A DNA stretch of 64,000 bases from WHSW01 sp963769945 (GTDB taxonomy: Bacteria > Actinomycetota > Thermoleophilia > Solirubrobacterales > 70-9). Location: assembly GCA_963769945.1 (NCBI GenBank), contig CAVYOA010000007.1:3527-67526 (forward strand), in the 5' to 3' direction. The position numbers were made by a program, and so were the translations under genes. This document shows positions 25,005 to 34,486 of this stretch, in pieces (position 1 is the first letter of the stretch; every line of letters starts with the position of its first letter). Below the pieces are notes generated by a model, which saw nothing but the letters and a program-made list of their open reading frames with translations, did no database searches and was not told the DNA's origin.

Positions 25005-26876
25005 CTGCCCGTCGTCACAGCCTCGGGGCTGACCAAGCACATCGGCGACCGGACTCTGTTCGGCGACGTTTCCTTTCGCCTCGATCGGCGCGACCGGATG
25101 ACGCTGTCAGGTCGAAACGGCACGGGCAAGACGACGCTGCTGCGCATCCTTGCGAGCGAGGCCAGCCTCGACGACGGTCACTTCGTCCTCGGCAAGGGCA
25201 TTCGAGTTGCCCTTCACGATCAGCGCCCGCCGCGCGACCAGCTCTCCCTGCGCGACTACGTCTCCGAGGGCCTCGCCTGGGTGCTCGAAATCGAGGCCGA
25301 GCTGGAGCGGCTGGAGCAGCGGATGGCGGCTGAGGACACCGACGACGCCTTGCTCGGCGCCTACGCCAACGCGCAAGCGCGCCTCGAACACGCGGGCGGC
25401 TATCGCTGGCGCGACGACGCCGTCGCTGCGGTGCGTGGCCTCGGCTTCGGCGACGACGAGCTCGACCGCTCGCTGGCGACTTTCTCCGGCGGCGAGTTGA
25501 CCCGAGCGTCGCTCGCCAGGGCCCTCGCCTCCAAGCCCGATCTGCTCCTGCTCGACGAGCCCACGAACCACCTCGACATCGGCTCGCTCGAATGGCTCGA
25601 GGGCTATCTCGGTGATGTCGACGCAGCGGTCGTGCTCGTCGCCCACGACCGCTGGTTTTTGGAGTCGGTGGGGACCTCGGTGCTCGAGCTCGAGGCAGGC
25701 CGCGGTCGTTACTTCGCCGGACCGTGGCACGCGTGGCGCGCAGAGCGTGCCGCCCGCGCCCTCGCCGCGGGCCGTGAAATCGAGCGCAGCCAGGCCGAGA
25801 TCGCGCGCATGGAGCGCTTCGTCGCGCGCTTTCGCTACAAGGCGACCAAGGCGCGCCAGGCGCAATCGAAGCTGAAGAAGATCGAGCGAGTCCGCCGTGA
25901 GATGCCGACTACCGACCCGCGTGACGGGCGCTCGCTCGCCTTCTCATTCGGGGCGGCTGAGCGCTCGGGGCGTGTGGTTCTCGAGCTCGAGCAGGCCTCG
26001 ATCGAGGTCCCGGGGCGAACCCTGCTGAGCGACGGCGAGCTCTGGCTCGAGCGCGCCGAGCACGTCTGCCTCATCGGCCCCAACGGCTGTGGCAAGTCGA
26101 CGCTGATCGAGACGCTGACCGGGAAGCGCGAGCTGCGCAAGGGCAAGTTGCGCCTCGGCCACAACGTCAAGCTCGGCTATCTGCGCCAGCACACCGATCT
26201 GCCGGGCGATCCGGCGACAACGGTTCTCAGCCACGCGCAGCGCGCCATCGGCCTCTCCGAGGCAAAGACGCGAGCTCTGCTCGGGCGCTTCCTGTTCTCC
26301 GGCGAAGACGTGACCAAGACCCTCGGCGATATCTCCGGGGGCGAGGCCCAGCGCCTCGCCTTGGCGATCCTTGTCAGCTCGGAGTCGAACCTGCTGATTC
26401 TCGACGAACCGACCAACCACCTCGACGTCGAAAGTCGTGAGGCACTCGAGGAGGCGCTTCAGGGATTTGGCGGGACGTTGCTGTTGGTCTCACACGACCG
26501 AGCCCTGCTGGAGGCGGTCGGCAACCGCACGCTCGTGTTCGAGAACTCGACGCTGCGAAGCCATCCCGGTGGCTGGGTCGAGTATCGAGCCGCCGAGGAA
26601 GCTCTCGTGGCACCGGCGCCGGCCAAGGCGAAAGCCGGGCGCTCCAAGCGCGAGGGGGGACCGAGCAAGAACCGCCGGGCGCTGATCGCAAAGCTCGAGC
26701 GCGACGTCGAGAGCGCCGAGACCGACCTCAAGCGCCTCGAGGACGAGCTCGCCGATCCATCGCATTGGTCGGACCCCAAGCGCGCCGACAAGGCGACTGC
26801 TCGCCACGAGGCCGCAAAGGCGCGCCTTCGCGAAGCCGAAGCGGAGTGGGAACGGGTCGCGGAGCTGGCTGAGTAG
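25005..26876 (+). CDS. ABC-F family ATPase (ribosome-associated type)
   Basis: Two ABC cassettes in one chain without membrane domains. Walker A is GRNGTGKTT (about residue 36) and GPNGCGKST (about 358). Signatures are FSGGELTRASLARAL (about 160) and ISGGEAQRLALAIL (about 443), each followed by LLLDEPTNHLD / LILDEPTNHLD. A linker with basic helices (FRYKATKARQAQSKLKKIERVRREM) and a C-terminal coiled coil (KLERDVESAETDLKRLEDELA) complete the ABC-F layout. ATG 25098 would remove the first strand. Conserved residues (VVTASGLTKHIGDRTLFGDVSF) extend back to CTG 25005, 15 bases after the carrier-gene stop, so a CTG start or a sequencing error is likely. ABC-F proteins act on the ribosome. Confidence 0.9.
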   Translation: MPVVTASGLTKHIGDRTLFGDVSFRLDRRDRMTLSGRNGTGKTTLLRILASEASLDDGHFVLGKGIRVALHDQRPPRDQLSLRDYVSEGLAWVLEIEAELERLEQRMAAEDTDDALLGAYANAQARLEHAGGYRWRDDAVAAVRGLGFGDDELDRSLATFSGGELTRASLARALASKPDLLLLDEPTNHLDIGSLEWLEGYLGDVDAAVVLVAHDRWFLESVGTSVLELEAGRGRYFAGPWHAWRAERAARALAAGREIERSQAEIARMERFVARFRYKATKARQAQSKLKKIERVRREMPTTDPRDGRSLAFSFGAAERSGRVVLELEQASIEVPGRTLLSDGELWLERAEHVCLIGPNGCGKSTLIETLTGKRELRKGKLRLGHNVKLGYLRQHTDLPGDPATTVLSHAQRAIGLSEAKTRALLGRFLFSGEDVTKTLGDISGGEAQRLALAILVSSESNLLILDEPTNHLDVESREALEEALQGFGGTLLLVSHDRALLEAVGNRTLVFENSTLRSHPGGWVEYRAAEEALVAPAPAKAKAGRSKREGGPSKNRRALIAKLERDVESAETDLKRLEDELADPSHWSDPKRADKATARHEAAKARLREAEAEWERVAELAE

Positions 26877-26877
26877 C

Positions 26878-27282
26878 TCAGTCCAACCGCATCGGCGGGC
26901 TCGTCTGTGAGCCACCGGGCAGGATCCGCTCGGCTTCGGGCGCCTGCATCTCGGCCGGCTGCTCGACGCCGAGCAGCTCCCCGAGCTCGCCCGAGTCGAG
27001 CATCTCCTCGATGATGTCGCAGCCGCCGACGAGCTCGCCGTTGGCGTAGAGCTGCGGGAATGTCTGCCAGTCGTAGAGCTCGGCCGTAACCTCGCGCAGC
27101 GGTTGCAGCGCGGGCAGGACGTCGATCGCGCCGTAGTCGACGCCGAGCTGGTCGAGAACGCCGACGACTCGCATCGAGAATCCGCACCGCGGCGCTTCGG
27201 GCGTGCCCTTCATGAACAGGAGAACCGGGTTCTGGCCGATTGCCGCCTCGACCTGTGCCTTGAGTTCTGGATCAGCAGCCAT
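26878..27282 (-). CDS. grxD: Monothiol glutaredoxin (Grx4/GrxD type)
   Basis: The 134-residue protein has the CGFS active site (TPEAPRCGFSMRVVG), KGTPEAP upstream, TFPQLYANGELVGGCDIIEEM and an extended C-terminal tail of about 25 residues beyond the usual end. CGFS glutaredoxins bind a [2Fe-2S] cluster with an external thiol and pair with BolA. The BolA gene lies directly upstream in the same transcript (30 bases). In organisms without glutathione, the bridging thiol may be mycothiol or another thiol (inference). It converges with the ABC-F gene with one base between. Confidence 0.93.
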   Translation of the reverse strand: MAADPELKAQVEAAIGQNPVLLFMKGTPEAPRCGFSMRVVGVLDQLGVDYGAIDVLPALQPLREVTAELYDWQTFPQLYANGELVGGCDIIEEMLDSGELGELLGVEQPAEMQAPEAERILPGGSQTSPPMRLD

Positions 27283-27312
27283 GTGATGAAGATACCGAAG
27301 CGCCGCCGGCGA

Positions 27313-27549
27313 TCAGGCAGCCGAAGGAGCCTGCGTGTTGATCGAGAGCGCATGGATCTGACCGTCGTCGAAGCGAGGCTTGACGGCAGCGCGAACGAGG
27401 CGGTGCTGATCGATCCTCGACTTTCCCTCGAATTGAGCAGCGGTGACGATCGCCCGCAGGTGATCGCCGCCACCCTCGTCGACGATCTCGACCTCGGCGC
27501 CCGGCAAGGCGGCCTCGATCATCGTCTTCAGCTCGGCAAGGTCGGCCAT
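27313..27549 (-). CDS. bolA: BolA family protein
   Basis: A compact 78-residue BolA protein: LKTMIEAALPGAEVEIVDEGGGDHLRAIVTAAQFEGKSRIDQHRLVRAAVK. The His in GGDHL, Ser/Arg in GKSRIDQHRLV and the C-terminal IHALSINTQ are family features. The His positions are those that co-ordinate the shared [2Fe-2S] cluster with CGFS glutaredoxin. It heads a bolA-grx pair, which strongly suggests an iron-sulfur trafficking heterodimer. Confidence 0.92.
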   Translation of the reverse strand: MADLAELKTMIEAALPGAEVEIVDEGGGDHLRAIVTAAQFEGKSRIDQHRLVRAAVKPRFDDGQIHALSINTQAPSAA

Positions 27550-27629
27550 CTGCGCAACTACAGCACACGCCGCGCGGGGCGACGGGCCACTGCGGATGTC
27601 GTCGGTGACGATCTGGGCAAAAAGGTCGC

Positions 27630-29087
27630 CTAAGCGGGTTCGGCGGCCCGGCTCGCCTCGACCATCTCCTCGATGCGGCAGAACTTGATCCGGGGGCGGC
27701 CGTGCGGCTCACCCGCGCCGATCTCGGCGGCGTCGATCGCCTGCCAGCCGACGTAGGTGATGTGGTCGGCGCCGCGCTCGTTCAGGAGCTCTTCGATCGG
27801 CAGAACAACTCCCGCCACGTCCTCGGCTTCGCCTCCGGGCGTGCCGGGCGTGCCGGGTGTTCCCGCGAGCTCGGGGAGCTTGCCGGAGGCAAGGTCATCG
27901 AAGATCGAGGTGACGGTGTCAAGCGCGTCTTTCTTGTTCGTGCCGATGACGCCCGAGGGGCCCCGCTTGATCCAGCCGACCGCGTAGTGCCCCGGAAGCT
28001 GTTCGCCGGACTCGAGCTCGGTCACGCGGCCGGCCTCGTTGGGGATCAGGCCGCGACCGGAGTCGAAGGGAATGCCGTCGAGGCCGATGCCCTTGTAGCC
28101 GATCGAGCGCAGGATCAGCCCGCATTCGAGCTCCTCGCGCTCGCCACTGTCGCGGGCGCGGATCGCTCCGGATTCATCCTCGTTGAGCTCGTTGCGGCCG
28201 ATCACGATCGACTCGACCTTGCCGTCGCCTTTGATCTCGACCGGTGACACGCAGAACCGCATCACGACTCGCTTGCGCTTGCCTTCCGGCTCGCGATGCG
28301 CGAACTCGGTGAAGATCTCGACGTTGCGCCGGTTAGTCGGGTCGCAGTCTTCAGAGTCGATGTAGGCACGGCTTGCCTCGTCGAGCTCCATTTCAGCTGG
28401 GTCGATGATGATGTCCGCCTCGGTCAGCTCGCCGAGTTCGCGCACCTCGGGGTTGGTGAACGACGCCTGGGCGGGGCCGCGGCGGCCGAGCACGACGATC
28501 TCCTTGATGCCCGAGCTCGCCAGTGCCTCGATCGCGTGGTCTGCGGTGTCGGTGACTTCGAGCTCGGCCCTGGGCAGCGCCAGCATCCGGGCGACGTCAG
28601 CGGCGACGTTGCCGTTGCCGATCACGATTGCGCGCTCGTGAGAGAGGTCGAACTCGTGGTCGGCGAAATCGGGGTGGGCGTTGTACCAGTTGACGAACTC
28701 GGTCGCAGCGTGCGAGCCGGGGAGATCCTCGCCTGGAATACCGAGCTGGCGGTCGGTGGCGGTGCCGTAGGCATAGATGATCGCGTGGTAGCGCTGATCG
28801 AGCTCGCCCACGTGCACGTCGCGGCCGACCTCGACGTTGCCAAAGAACTGAAAGCCGTCGCGGGCAGCCGTCTTCTCATACATCCGGATCACCGACTTGA
28901 TCTTGGGATGGTCCGGGGCAACGCCTGCGCGAACGAGCCCGAAAGGCGTCGGCAGGCGATCGAACATGTCGACGTTGACGCTGACGTCGTCACGCTTCAT
29001 CAGGTGCTCGGCGGCGTAGAAGCCGGCCGGACCGGAGCCGACGATCGCAACACGAAGCGGGTTCTCGGTTGATCCGATGACAGGCAC
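27630..29087 (-). CDS. fprA: Ferredoxin/adrenodoxin-type NADP reductase (FprA family)
   Basis: A flavoprotein of about 485 residues. FAD motif AIVGSGPAGFYAAEHL near the N-terminus, FDRLPTPFGLVRAGVAPDHPKIK, NADP motif VIGNGNVAADVARML, VLGRRGPAQASFTNPE and the C-terminal HYAVGWIKRGPSGVIGTNK are the adrenodoxin-reductase hallmarks. It moves electrons between NADPH and ferredoxin. I prefer GTG 29087 over TTG 29141 because the extra 18 residues are not family-like. Near the C-terminus a GTPGTPGTPGG linker encoded by a 9-base tandem repeat (about 27838-27866) is inserted. It lies 80 bases upstream of bolA and downstream of hemQ on the same strand. Confidence 0.92.
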   Translation of the reverse strand: MPVIGSTENPLRVAIVGSGPAGFYAAEHLMKRDDVSVNVDMFDRLPTPFGLVRAGVAPDHPKIKSVIRMYEKTAARDGFQFFGNVEVGRDVHVGELDQRYHAIIYAYGTATDRQLGIPGEDLPGSHAATEFVNWYNAHPDFADHEFDLSHERAIVIGNGNVAADVARMLALPRAELEVTDTADHAIEALASSGIKEIVVLGRRGPAQASFTNPEVRELGELTEADIIIDPAEMELDEASRAYIDSEDCDPTNRRNVEIFTEFAHREPEGKRKRVVMRFCVSPVEIKGDGKVESIVIGRNELNEDESGAIRARDSGEREELECGLILRSIGYKGIGLDGIPFDSGRGLIPNEAGRVTELESGEQLPGHYAVGWIKRGPSGVIGTNKKDALDTVTSIFDDLASGKLPELAGTPGTPGTPGGEAEDVAGVVLPIEELLNERGADHITYVGWQAIDAAEIGAGEPHGRPRIKFCRIEEMVEASRAAEPA

Positions 29088-29169
29088 GGCGCGAAGGGTA
29101 GGGAATCGTGCCACGGCCACGACCAAGCTCCGGCCCACCAAAAACGCGCTTGGGCGATGCTCGACTCAG

Positions 29170-29868
29170 CTACACGACAGTCGCACGCGAGGTCGCCGCG
29201 CCGTCGAGCGCATCGAGGGCGCGGCCGATCGACATCGCGACGCAGGTGAAGATCGGGATGTCGCGCAGCGTGTAGGCGCTCGACTCGGTGGCGCGAAGCT
29301 CTTGCACGAGATCGAGGAATTGGCCCGGGTCGTCGCACTCGAAGGAGACGACGAACTCCTGATCGTCGAGTCCGAACGAGTAGGCGGTGTTGATCGTGAT
29401 CTCCGGATAGCGGCGCCCAACCTCGATGTGCTCGGCCATCACCCGGCGGCGCTCGTCGAGCTCCAGGCGGTACCAGTCGCGGCGCTTGTCGAGCGGATAG
29501 ACGATGCAGTACTTGCGTTCGGAGGTGCAGATCTCAGGGCGCGCGTCGGCCTCGGAGTAGGGCGAGCGCTTGGTCATCGCCAGATAGGAGTGGGGGATCG
29601 ACATCCACTTCGCCAGCCCGCTCTGGGCGAGGACGACGTGGAAAGTGTGAATGTCCTCCAGCGACGGGCTCTGCGACAGCAGCATGAGATCGGTGTCGCC
29701 GCGGGTGCCTACCGTCGAGTAGGCGCGCAGGCTGCGATCGACGGCGTAGTCGTCGCAAGCGGCGAGAAACTCACGCTTGTCCTCAGCGCGAGCGTCGGGG
29801 TCACGACGCTGCCAGGCAGGGTCGAGCTTGAAGAAAGTGAACTTCGCAAATGTGCGGTCGGCGCTCAC
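29170..29868 (-). CDS. hemQ: Coproheme decarboxylase HemQ/ChdC (chlorite dismutase family)
   Basis: A 232-residue protein of the chlorite-dismutase-like fold, the last enzyme of the coproporphyrin-dependent heme pathway of Actinobacteria and Firmicutes. FAKFTFFKLDPAWQR opens the chain. YPLDKRRDWYRL contains the tyrosine region used in decarboxylation. RRRVMAEHIEVGRRYPEI carries the probable proximal heme histidine. NTAYSFGLDDQEFVVSFE and LRATESSAYTLRDIPIFT follow. It converts coproheme III to heme b with peroxide. The gene is divergent from the SAM-riboswitch/metH transcript and upstream of the FprA-type reductase. Other heme genes are not in the window. Confidence 0.92.
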   Translation of the reverse strand: MSADRTFAKFTFFKLDPAWQRRDPDARAEDKREFLAACDDYAVDRSLRAYSTVGTRGDTDLMLLSQSPSLEDIHTFHVVLAQSGLAKWMSIPHSYLAMTKRSPYSEADARPEICTSERKYCIVYPLDKRRDWYRLELDERRRVMAEHIEVGRRYPEITINTAYSFGLDDQEFVVSFECDDPGQFLDLVQELRATESSAYTLRDIPIFTCVAMSIGRALDALDGAATSRATVV

Positions 29869-29914
29869 CCTTCCACCTTAGAACCTAGGCGGTCCAGATC
29901 GACAAAACCCCCGC

Positions 29915-29920
29915 TATCCT
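29915..29920 (+). promoter_or_regulatory. Candidate -10 box of metH
   Basis: TATCCT lies 7 bases before the first base of the SAM riboswitch P1 helix, the spacing expected if transcription starts at the riboswitch 5' end. The -35 region is not convincing. Confidence 0.4.
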
Positions 29921-29927
29921 TGCTTGA

Positions 29928-30022
29928 CCATCCAGAGCGGCTGAGGGACCCGGACCGTCGACGCCGCCGCAACCGGCGATGCTCCCTGGAGCGGCGCACG
30001 GTGCGACAGCCGGCAACGATGG
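29928..30022 (+). ncRNA. SAM-I riboswitch (S-box) upstream of metH
   Basis: The leader carries the S-box core in order: P1 5' arm CCATC (29928-29932), CAGAGCGGCTGAGGGA, GGACC, GCAACCGGC, GGTGCGACAGCC and P1 3' arm GATGG (30018-30022). GAGGGA, GCAACC and GGTGC are the diagnostic SAM-binding/kink-turn elements. It ends 46 bases before the metH ATG. S-adenosylmethionine binding should reduce methionine-synthase expression. The switch mechanism (terminator versus ribosome-site masking) is not evident, and no U-run follows. Confidence 0.9.
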
Positions 30023-30068
30023 AGGCACACGATGTCCGTCCGCACAATCCCAACCGAATCGACACCGG

Positions 30069-33000
30069 ATGAGCTCTGACAGAGATTTCCTCGCCGCCAC
30101 GCGCGAGCGCGTGATCGTCTTCGACGGCGGCATGGGCGCGACGCTGGAGCAGTTCGAGCTCAGCTCCGAGGATTACGGGGGCTTGGCCGGCAAGTGTCAC
30201 GAAGCGCTCGTCCTCAACCGACCCGACGTGATCGCGGGCGTGCACGAGGCGATGCTCGAGGCCGGGGCCGAAGTGCTCGAAACCGACACCTTTCAGGCTT
30301 CGCGGCTGAAGCTCGAGGAGTGGGGTCTTGGCGAGCACACACTGGAGATCAACACCAAGGCCGCCGAGATCGCACGGGAGGCCGCAGGCCGCGAAACGCT
30401 TCGTTGCCGGCTCGATCGGCCCGACCGGATTTCTGCCCGCGTCCGACGACCCGACCCTCGGCGCGATCTCCTTTCGCGACCTCGTTGCCGTCTTCGCTCA
30501 GCAGGCACAGGGGCTGATCGCCGGCGGCAGCGACCTGATCATCGTCGAGACCGCGCAGGACATCCTCGAGGTCAAGGCGGCGATCTTCGGCATCCGCGAG
30601 GCGTTCGCCGAAAGTGGACGCACCCTGCCGATTCAGGCCTCGGTCTCGCTGCTGCCCAACGGCGGCAAGATGCTGCTGGGGACCGACATCGCTGCGGTGC
30701 TGACGACGCTGACCGCGCTCGAGGTCGACGTAATCGGCCTCAACTGCTCCACTGGCCCGGAGGACATGCGCGACGGAATCCGCTTCCTCGGTGAGCACTC
30801 GCCCGTTCCGGTGCACTGCATTCCCAACGCCGGGCTGCCGCTCCAGGGCCCCGACGGCGAGACGATCTTCCCGGAAACGCCGGAAGAGCTCTGCGCAGTC
30901 GTAGGCGAGTTCGTCGAGCGCTACGGCGTCGGCATCGTCGGCGGCTGCTGCGGCACCACCCCCGACCACATCCGCGCCCTCGCCGAGCGCGTCGGCGACC
31001 GGGTTCCTGGCGAGCGACCCGAGCCGGGACCACGCCTGGTCAGCTCGATGATGAGCGCGAGCGAGCTTGTTCAGGAGCCGCGACCGACGCTCGTTGGCGA
31101 GCGCGTCAACTCACAAGGCTCGCGCAAGGCGAAGGAGATGCTGCTCGCCGACGACTACGACGGGCTGGTTCAGATAGCCGAGGATCAGGTAACGGGTGGC
31201 GCCCACGTGCTCGACGTCTGCGTCGCGCTGACCGAGCGCCAGGATGAGGACGAGCAGATGCGCGAGGTCGTCAAGCGGATCTCACTGACCCAGCCGGCGC
31301 CGATCCAGATCGACTCGACCGAGCCCGAGGTGATCGAGGCGGCGCTCGAGCAGATTCCCGGGCGCGCGATCGTCAACTCGATCAACCTCGAGGCCGGCCG
31401 CGAGAAGGCCGACCGCGTGATCCCGCTCGCCCACGCCCACGGTGCCGCGCTGATCGCGCTGACAATCGACGAGGTCGGGATGGCAAAGACGGCCGAGCGC
31501 AAGGTCGAGATCGCTCAGCGGATCAAGGAGATCGCGTGCGACGAGCACGGGCTCGATCCCGAGCTTCTGATCTTCGACGCGCTCACGTTCACGCTGACCA
31601 CCGGCGACGACGAGTGGAAGCCCTCAGCCGTGGAGACGATCAAAGGCATTCGCCGGATCAAGGACGAAGTGCCAGGCGTGAAGACCTCGCTCGGGGTCTC
31701 CAACGTCTCCTTCGGCGTCGGCCAGCCGGCGCGAGCGGTGCTCAACTCAGTCTTCCTGCATCACTGCGTCGAGGCCGGGCTCGACCTGGCGATGGTCAAC
31801 CCCAACCACATCACGCCCTACGGCGAGATCTCCGAGCAAGAGCGCGAGCTCGCCGACGACCTCGTCTACAACCGCCGCGACGACGCGCTCGAGCGCTTCA
31901 TCGAGCACTTCGAGTCCAAGGGCGAAAGCGAGGAGACCGAGGCCGAGGATCCGACTGCCGAGATGGAGCCCGAGCAGGCCCTTCATTGGCACATCCTGCG
32001 CCGGCGCAAGGAAGGCGTCGAGGAGTGGATCGATCGCTCGGTGGAGAAGATCGGTGCGGTGCCGACCCTGAACCAGGTGCTGTTGCCGGCGATGAAGGAG
32101 GTCGGCGACAAGTTCGGCGCCGGCGAGCTGATCCTGCCGTTCGTCTTGCAGTCGGCCGAGGTGATGAAGCGAGCCGTCGCCCAGCTTGAGAACTACCTCG
32201 ACCGGATCGAGGGGCACACCAAGGGCAAGGTCGTGATCGCGACGGTCTTCGGCGACGTCCATGACATCGGCAAATCGCTGGTCAACACGATCCTGACCAA
32301 CAACGGTTACACGGTGATCGACCTCGGCAAGCAGGTGCCGGTGGAGACGATCATCAACGCCGCAATCGAGCATGAAGCCGACGCGATCGGCCTCTCGGCC
32401 CTGCTGGTCTCGACCTCGAAGCAGATGCCGCTGTGCATCGCCGAGCTGCACCAGCGCGAGCTCGCATATCCGGTGCTCATCGGTGGCGCCGCGATCAACC
32501 GCGACTTCGGTCGCCGCGCGCTCTACCCGCACGGCAAAGACTCCGACGACGTCTACGAGCCCGGCGTCTTTTACTGCAAGGACGCCTTCGCCGGCCTCGA
32601 CACAGTCGACGCGCTGGTCGACGAACAGGCGCGCGCGTCGCTGGTGGCAAAGATCCGCGACGAGGCCAAGACCCTGCGCGAGAAGCCGGTCGTAGTCGAC
32701 GACTCGCCGCCGACCAGCGACGACTCCGTGCGCTCGGCCGTGGGTACTGACGCCGATGTGCCGGAGCCGCCCTACTGGGGCGTGCGCGAGATCGATGTCG
32801 ACCTCGACCAGGTCTACCCTTATCTCGACCGCCACGTCCTCTTCAAGCTGCATTGGGGCGGTCGCGGCAACAAGGGCGAGGACTGGCGCAGGATCGTCGA
32901 GGGACACGACGGCGAGGAGGGCTTTGCCCCCAGGCTCGAGCGCATGTGGGCCGAGCAGGACTACCTGCGCCCGCGGGTGCGGATGGGCTTCTTCCCGTGC

Positions 33001-33660
33001 AACTCCGAGGGCAACGAGCTAGTCGTCTTCGACCCCTCAGATCACGACCGCGAGCTCGAGCGCTTCGTCTTCCCGCGCCAGCCCAAGCACGACCGGATCT
33101 GTCTCGCCGACTTCTACAAGCCGCTTGACAGCGGCGAGCGCGACGTCGTCGCCCTGCAGGGCGTCACCGTTGGCGACGAGGTCACCGAGCTGATGGCGAA
33201 GCTCGAGGCCGACGGCGAGTTCGCCGAGCAGCTGTTCGTGCACGGACTCGGTGTTCAGGCCGCCGAAGGCCTGGCCGAGTGGAACCACGCGCGAATCCGC
33301 GACGAGCTCGGAATCGACGCCGGCCAGGGACGCCGCTACTCATGGGGATATCCGGCCTGCCCGGATCAATCGGAGCACGACAAGCTCTGGCGTCTGCTCG
33401 ATCTCGAGCACATCGGGATGGAGCTCTCGGACGGCCACGCAGTGACGCCGGAGCAATCCACGGTGGCGATCATCGCCCACCATCCCCAGGCCGTTTACTT
33501 CGGCATGAAGTCGGGCTTCGTCCCGGCCGAGCCGAAGGTCGACGAGCTGATCGCCGGGACCGACCGCGGAGGCGAATTACCCCCCGACGCCGAGTTCGAA
33601 GGCGACGGCTCGATCGAAGCGGAGGCGGACGAGCGGTCGCGGGATTCGGCGACGGCGTAG
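30069..33660 (+). CDS. metH: Cobalamin-dependent methionine synthase (one frameshift)
   Basis: This is a four-module MetH of about 1197 residues from ATG 30069. Homocysteine domain: RVIVFDGGMGATLEQFEL with zinc Cys in GLNCSTGPEDM and GGCCGTTPDHI. Pterin domain: PTLVGERVNSQGSRKAKE and HVLDVCVALTERQDEDE. B12 cap and Rossmann domain: FGDVHDIGKSLV, the His being the lower cobalt ligand, and GLSALLVSTSKQM. SAM-dependent reactivation domain: LFKLHWGGRG, PRVRMGFFPCNSEGNE, RRYSWGYPACPD. It methylates homocysteine from methyltetrahydrofolate. The frame shifts once at about 30385-30410, between EIAREAAG and FVAGSIGPTG. The single break looks like an indel error. Controlled by the SAM-I riboswitch. Confidence 0.93.
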
Positions 33661-33737
33661 GCGGGCGGGGCGCGGGCGGGCTGGCTGAGCTGCGATCGCC
33701 TCGTCAGACTCGTTCGAGGAGGCCAATGCGCCCGGAC

Positions 33738-34472
33738 TTACCCCTCCGGCACCCACCCCGCCGGAAACGCCCCCGCCGGCACCTTGCCCGGGTACTCCGC
33801 GAACCACCGCAGCGCGAGATCGGCCGCGGGTCGTCCTTCGAACAGCGGATCGAGGTCGCCGACCGCCAGCAGCACGCGCACCGTGGCGCCGATTTGCAGG
33901 TCGGCCGCGGTTGCCTGCTCGCCGCCGATCACGCCTTCGCCCGCAAGCTCGTCGATGTAGTCGATCTTCGCCGGCAGCCCGGCCAAGTCGCCGGCGAGGC
34001 GCTCAGCACTGATGCCGTGGTATTTCCACGACGCCCGCACGTAGCGGATCGCGAAGTCGGTCCCGGCCGGATCGAGCGCCCCGGTGCCGCCGAAGCTTCC
34101 CAGTGCTTCGGGGCGAAAATGCAGCGCGCCCCATGGCAAGCGACGGCCGAGGTCCTGCAGGTCCGCGTCGCCCCAGCGCTCTGCCTCTCGCACGGCGTCG
34201 GCGATCTCGCTCGGGTAAAGCGGCGGGTCGGGTGCGAGTTCTTCGAGGCGCTCGAGGATCGCGACCGAGCCATGCACCGGCTCGTCGCCGATCAGCACGC
34301 CGGGTACCGTTGTCTTGCCGTCGCCGTAGATCTTCTCCATCTCCCCGTTGTGCGCGCCGGGCTCGAGGTCGATGCGCTCGAAATCCAGCTGCTTCACGCG
34401 CAGCGCCGCATCGACGGTCATGCACGGGTGCGACGGCGGCAGAGCGTGGAGGGTGATGTTCGGGCTGTTCAT
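33738..34472 (-). CDS. Glutathione S-transferase-fold protein
   Basis: A 244-residue GST-like protein. The N-terminal thioredoxin-fold half (ITLHALPPSHPCMTVDAALRVKQLDFERIDLEP, KTTVPGVLIGDEPVHGSVAILERLEE) contains the cis-Pro (TVPG) and Ser ligand turn. The helical C-domain follows to PAGWVPEG. The single Cys in PSHPC could act as nucleophile. As actinobacteria usually lack glutathione, the natural thiol or even a non-enzymatic role is open. It is convergent with metH (77 bases) and 14 bases downstream of the thioesterase gene on the same strand. Confidence 0.85.
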   Translation of the reverse strand: MNSPNITLHALPPSHPCMTVDAALRVKQLDFERIDLEPGAHNGEMEKIYGDGKTTVPGVLIGDEPVHGSVAILERLEELAPDPPLYPSEIADAVREAERWGDADLQDLGRRLPWGALHFRPEALGSFGGTGALDPAGTDFAIRYVRASWKYHGISAERLAGDLAGLPAKIDYIDELAGEGVIGGEQATAADLQIGATVRVLLAVGDLDPLFEGRPAADLALRWFAEYPGKVPAGAFPAGWVPEG

Positions 34473-34486
34473 CGGGGGAGCGCAGC

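Noticed and set aside
27838..27866. Nine-base tandem repeat in the reductase gene as a mobile or CRISPR-like repeat
   Set aside because: It is in frame and encodes a GTPGTPGTPGG linker; only about three units and no spacers.
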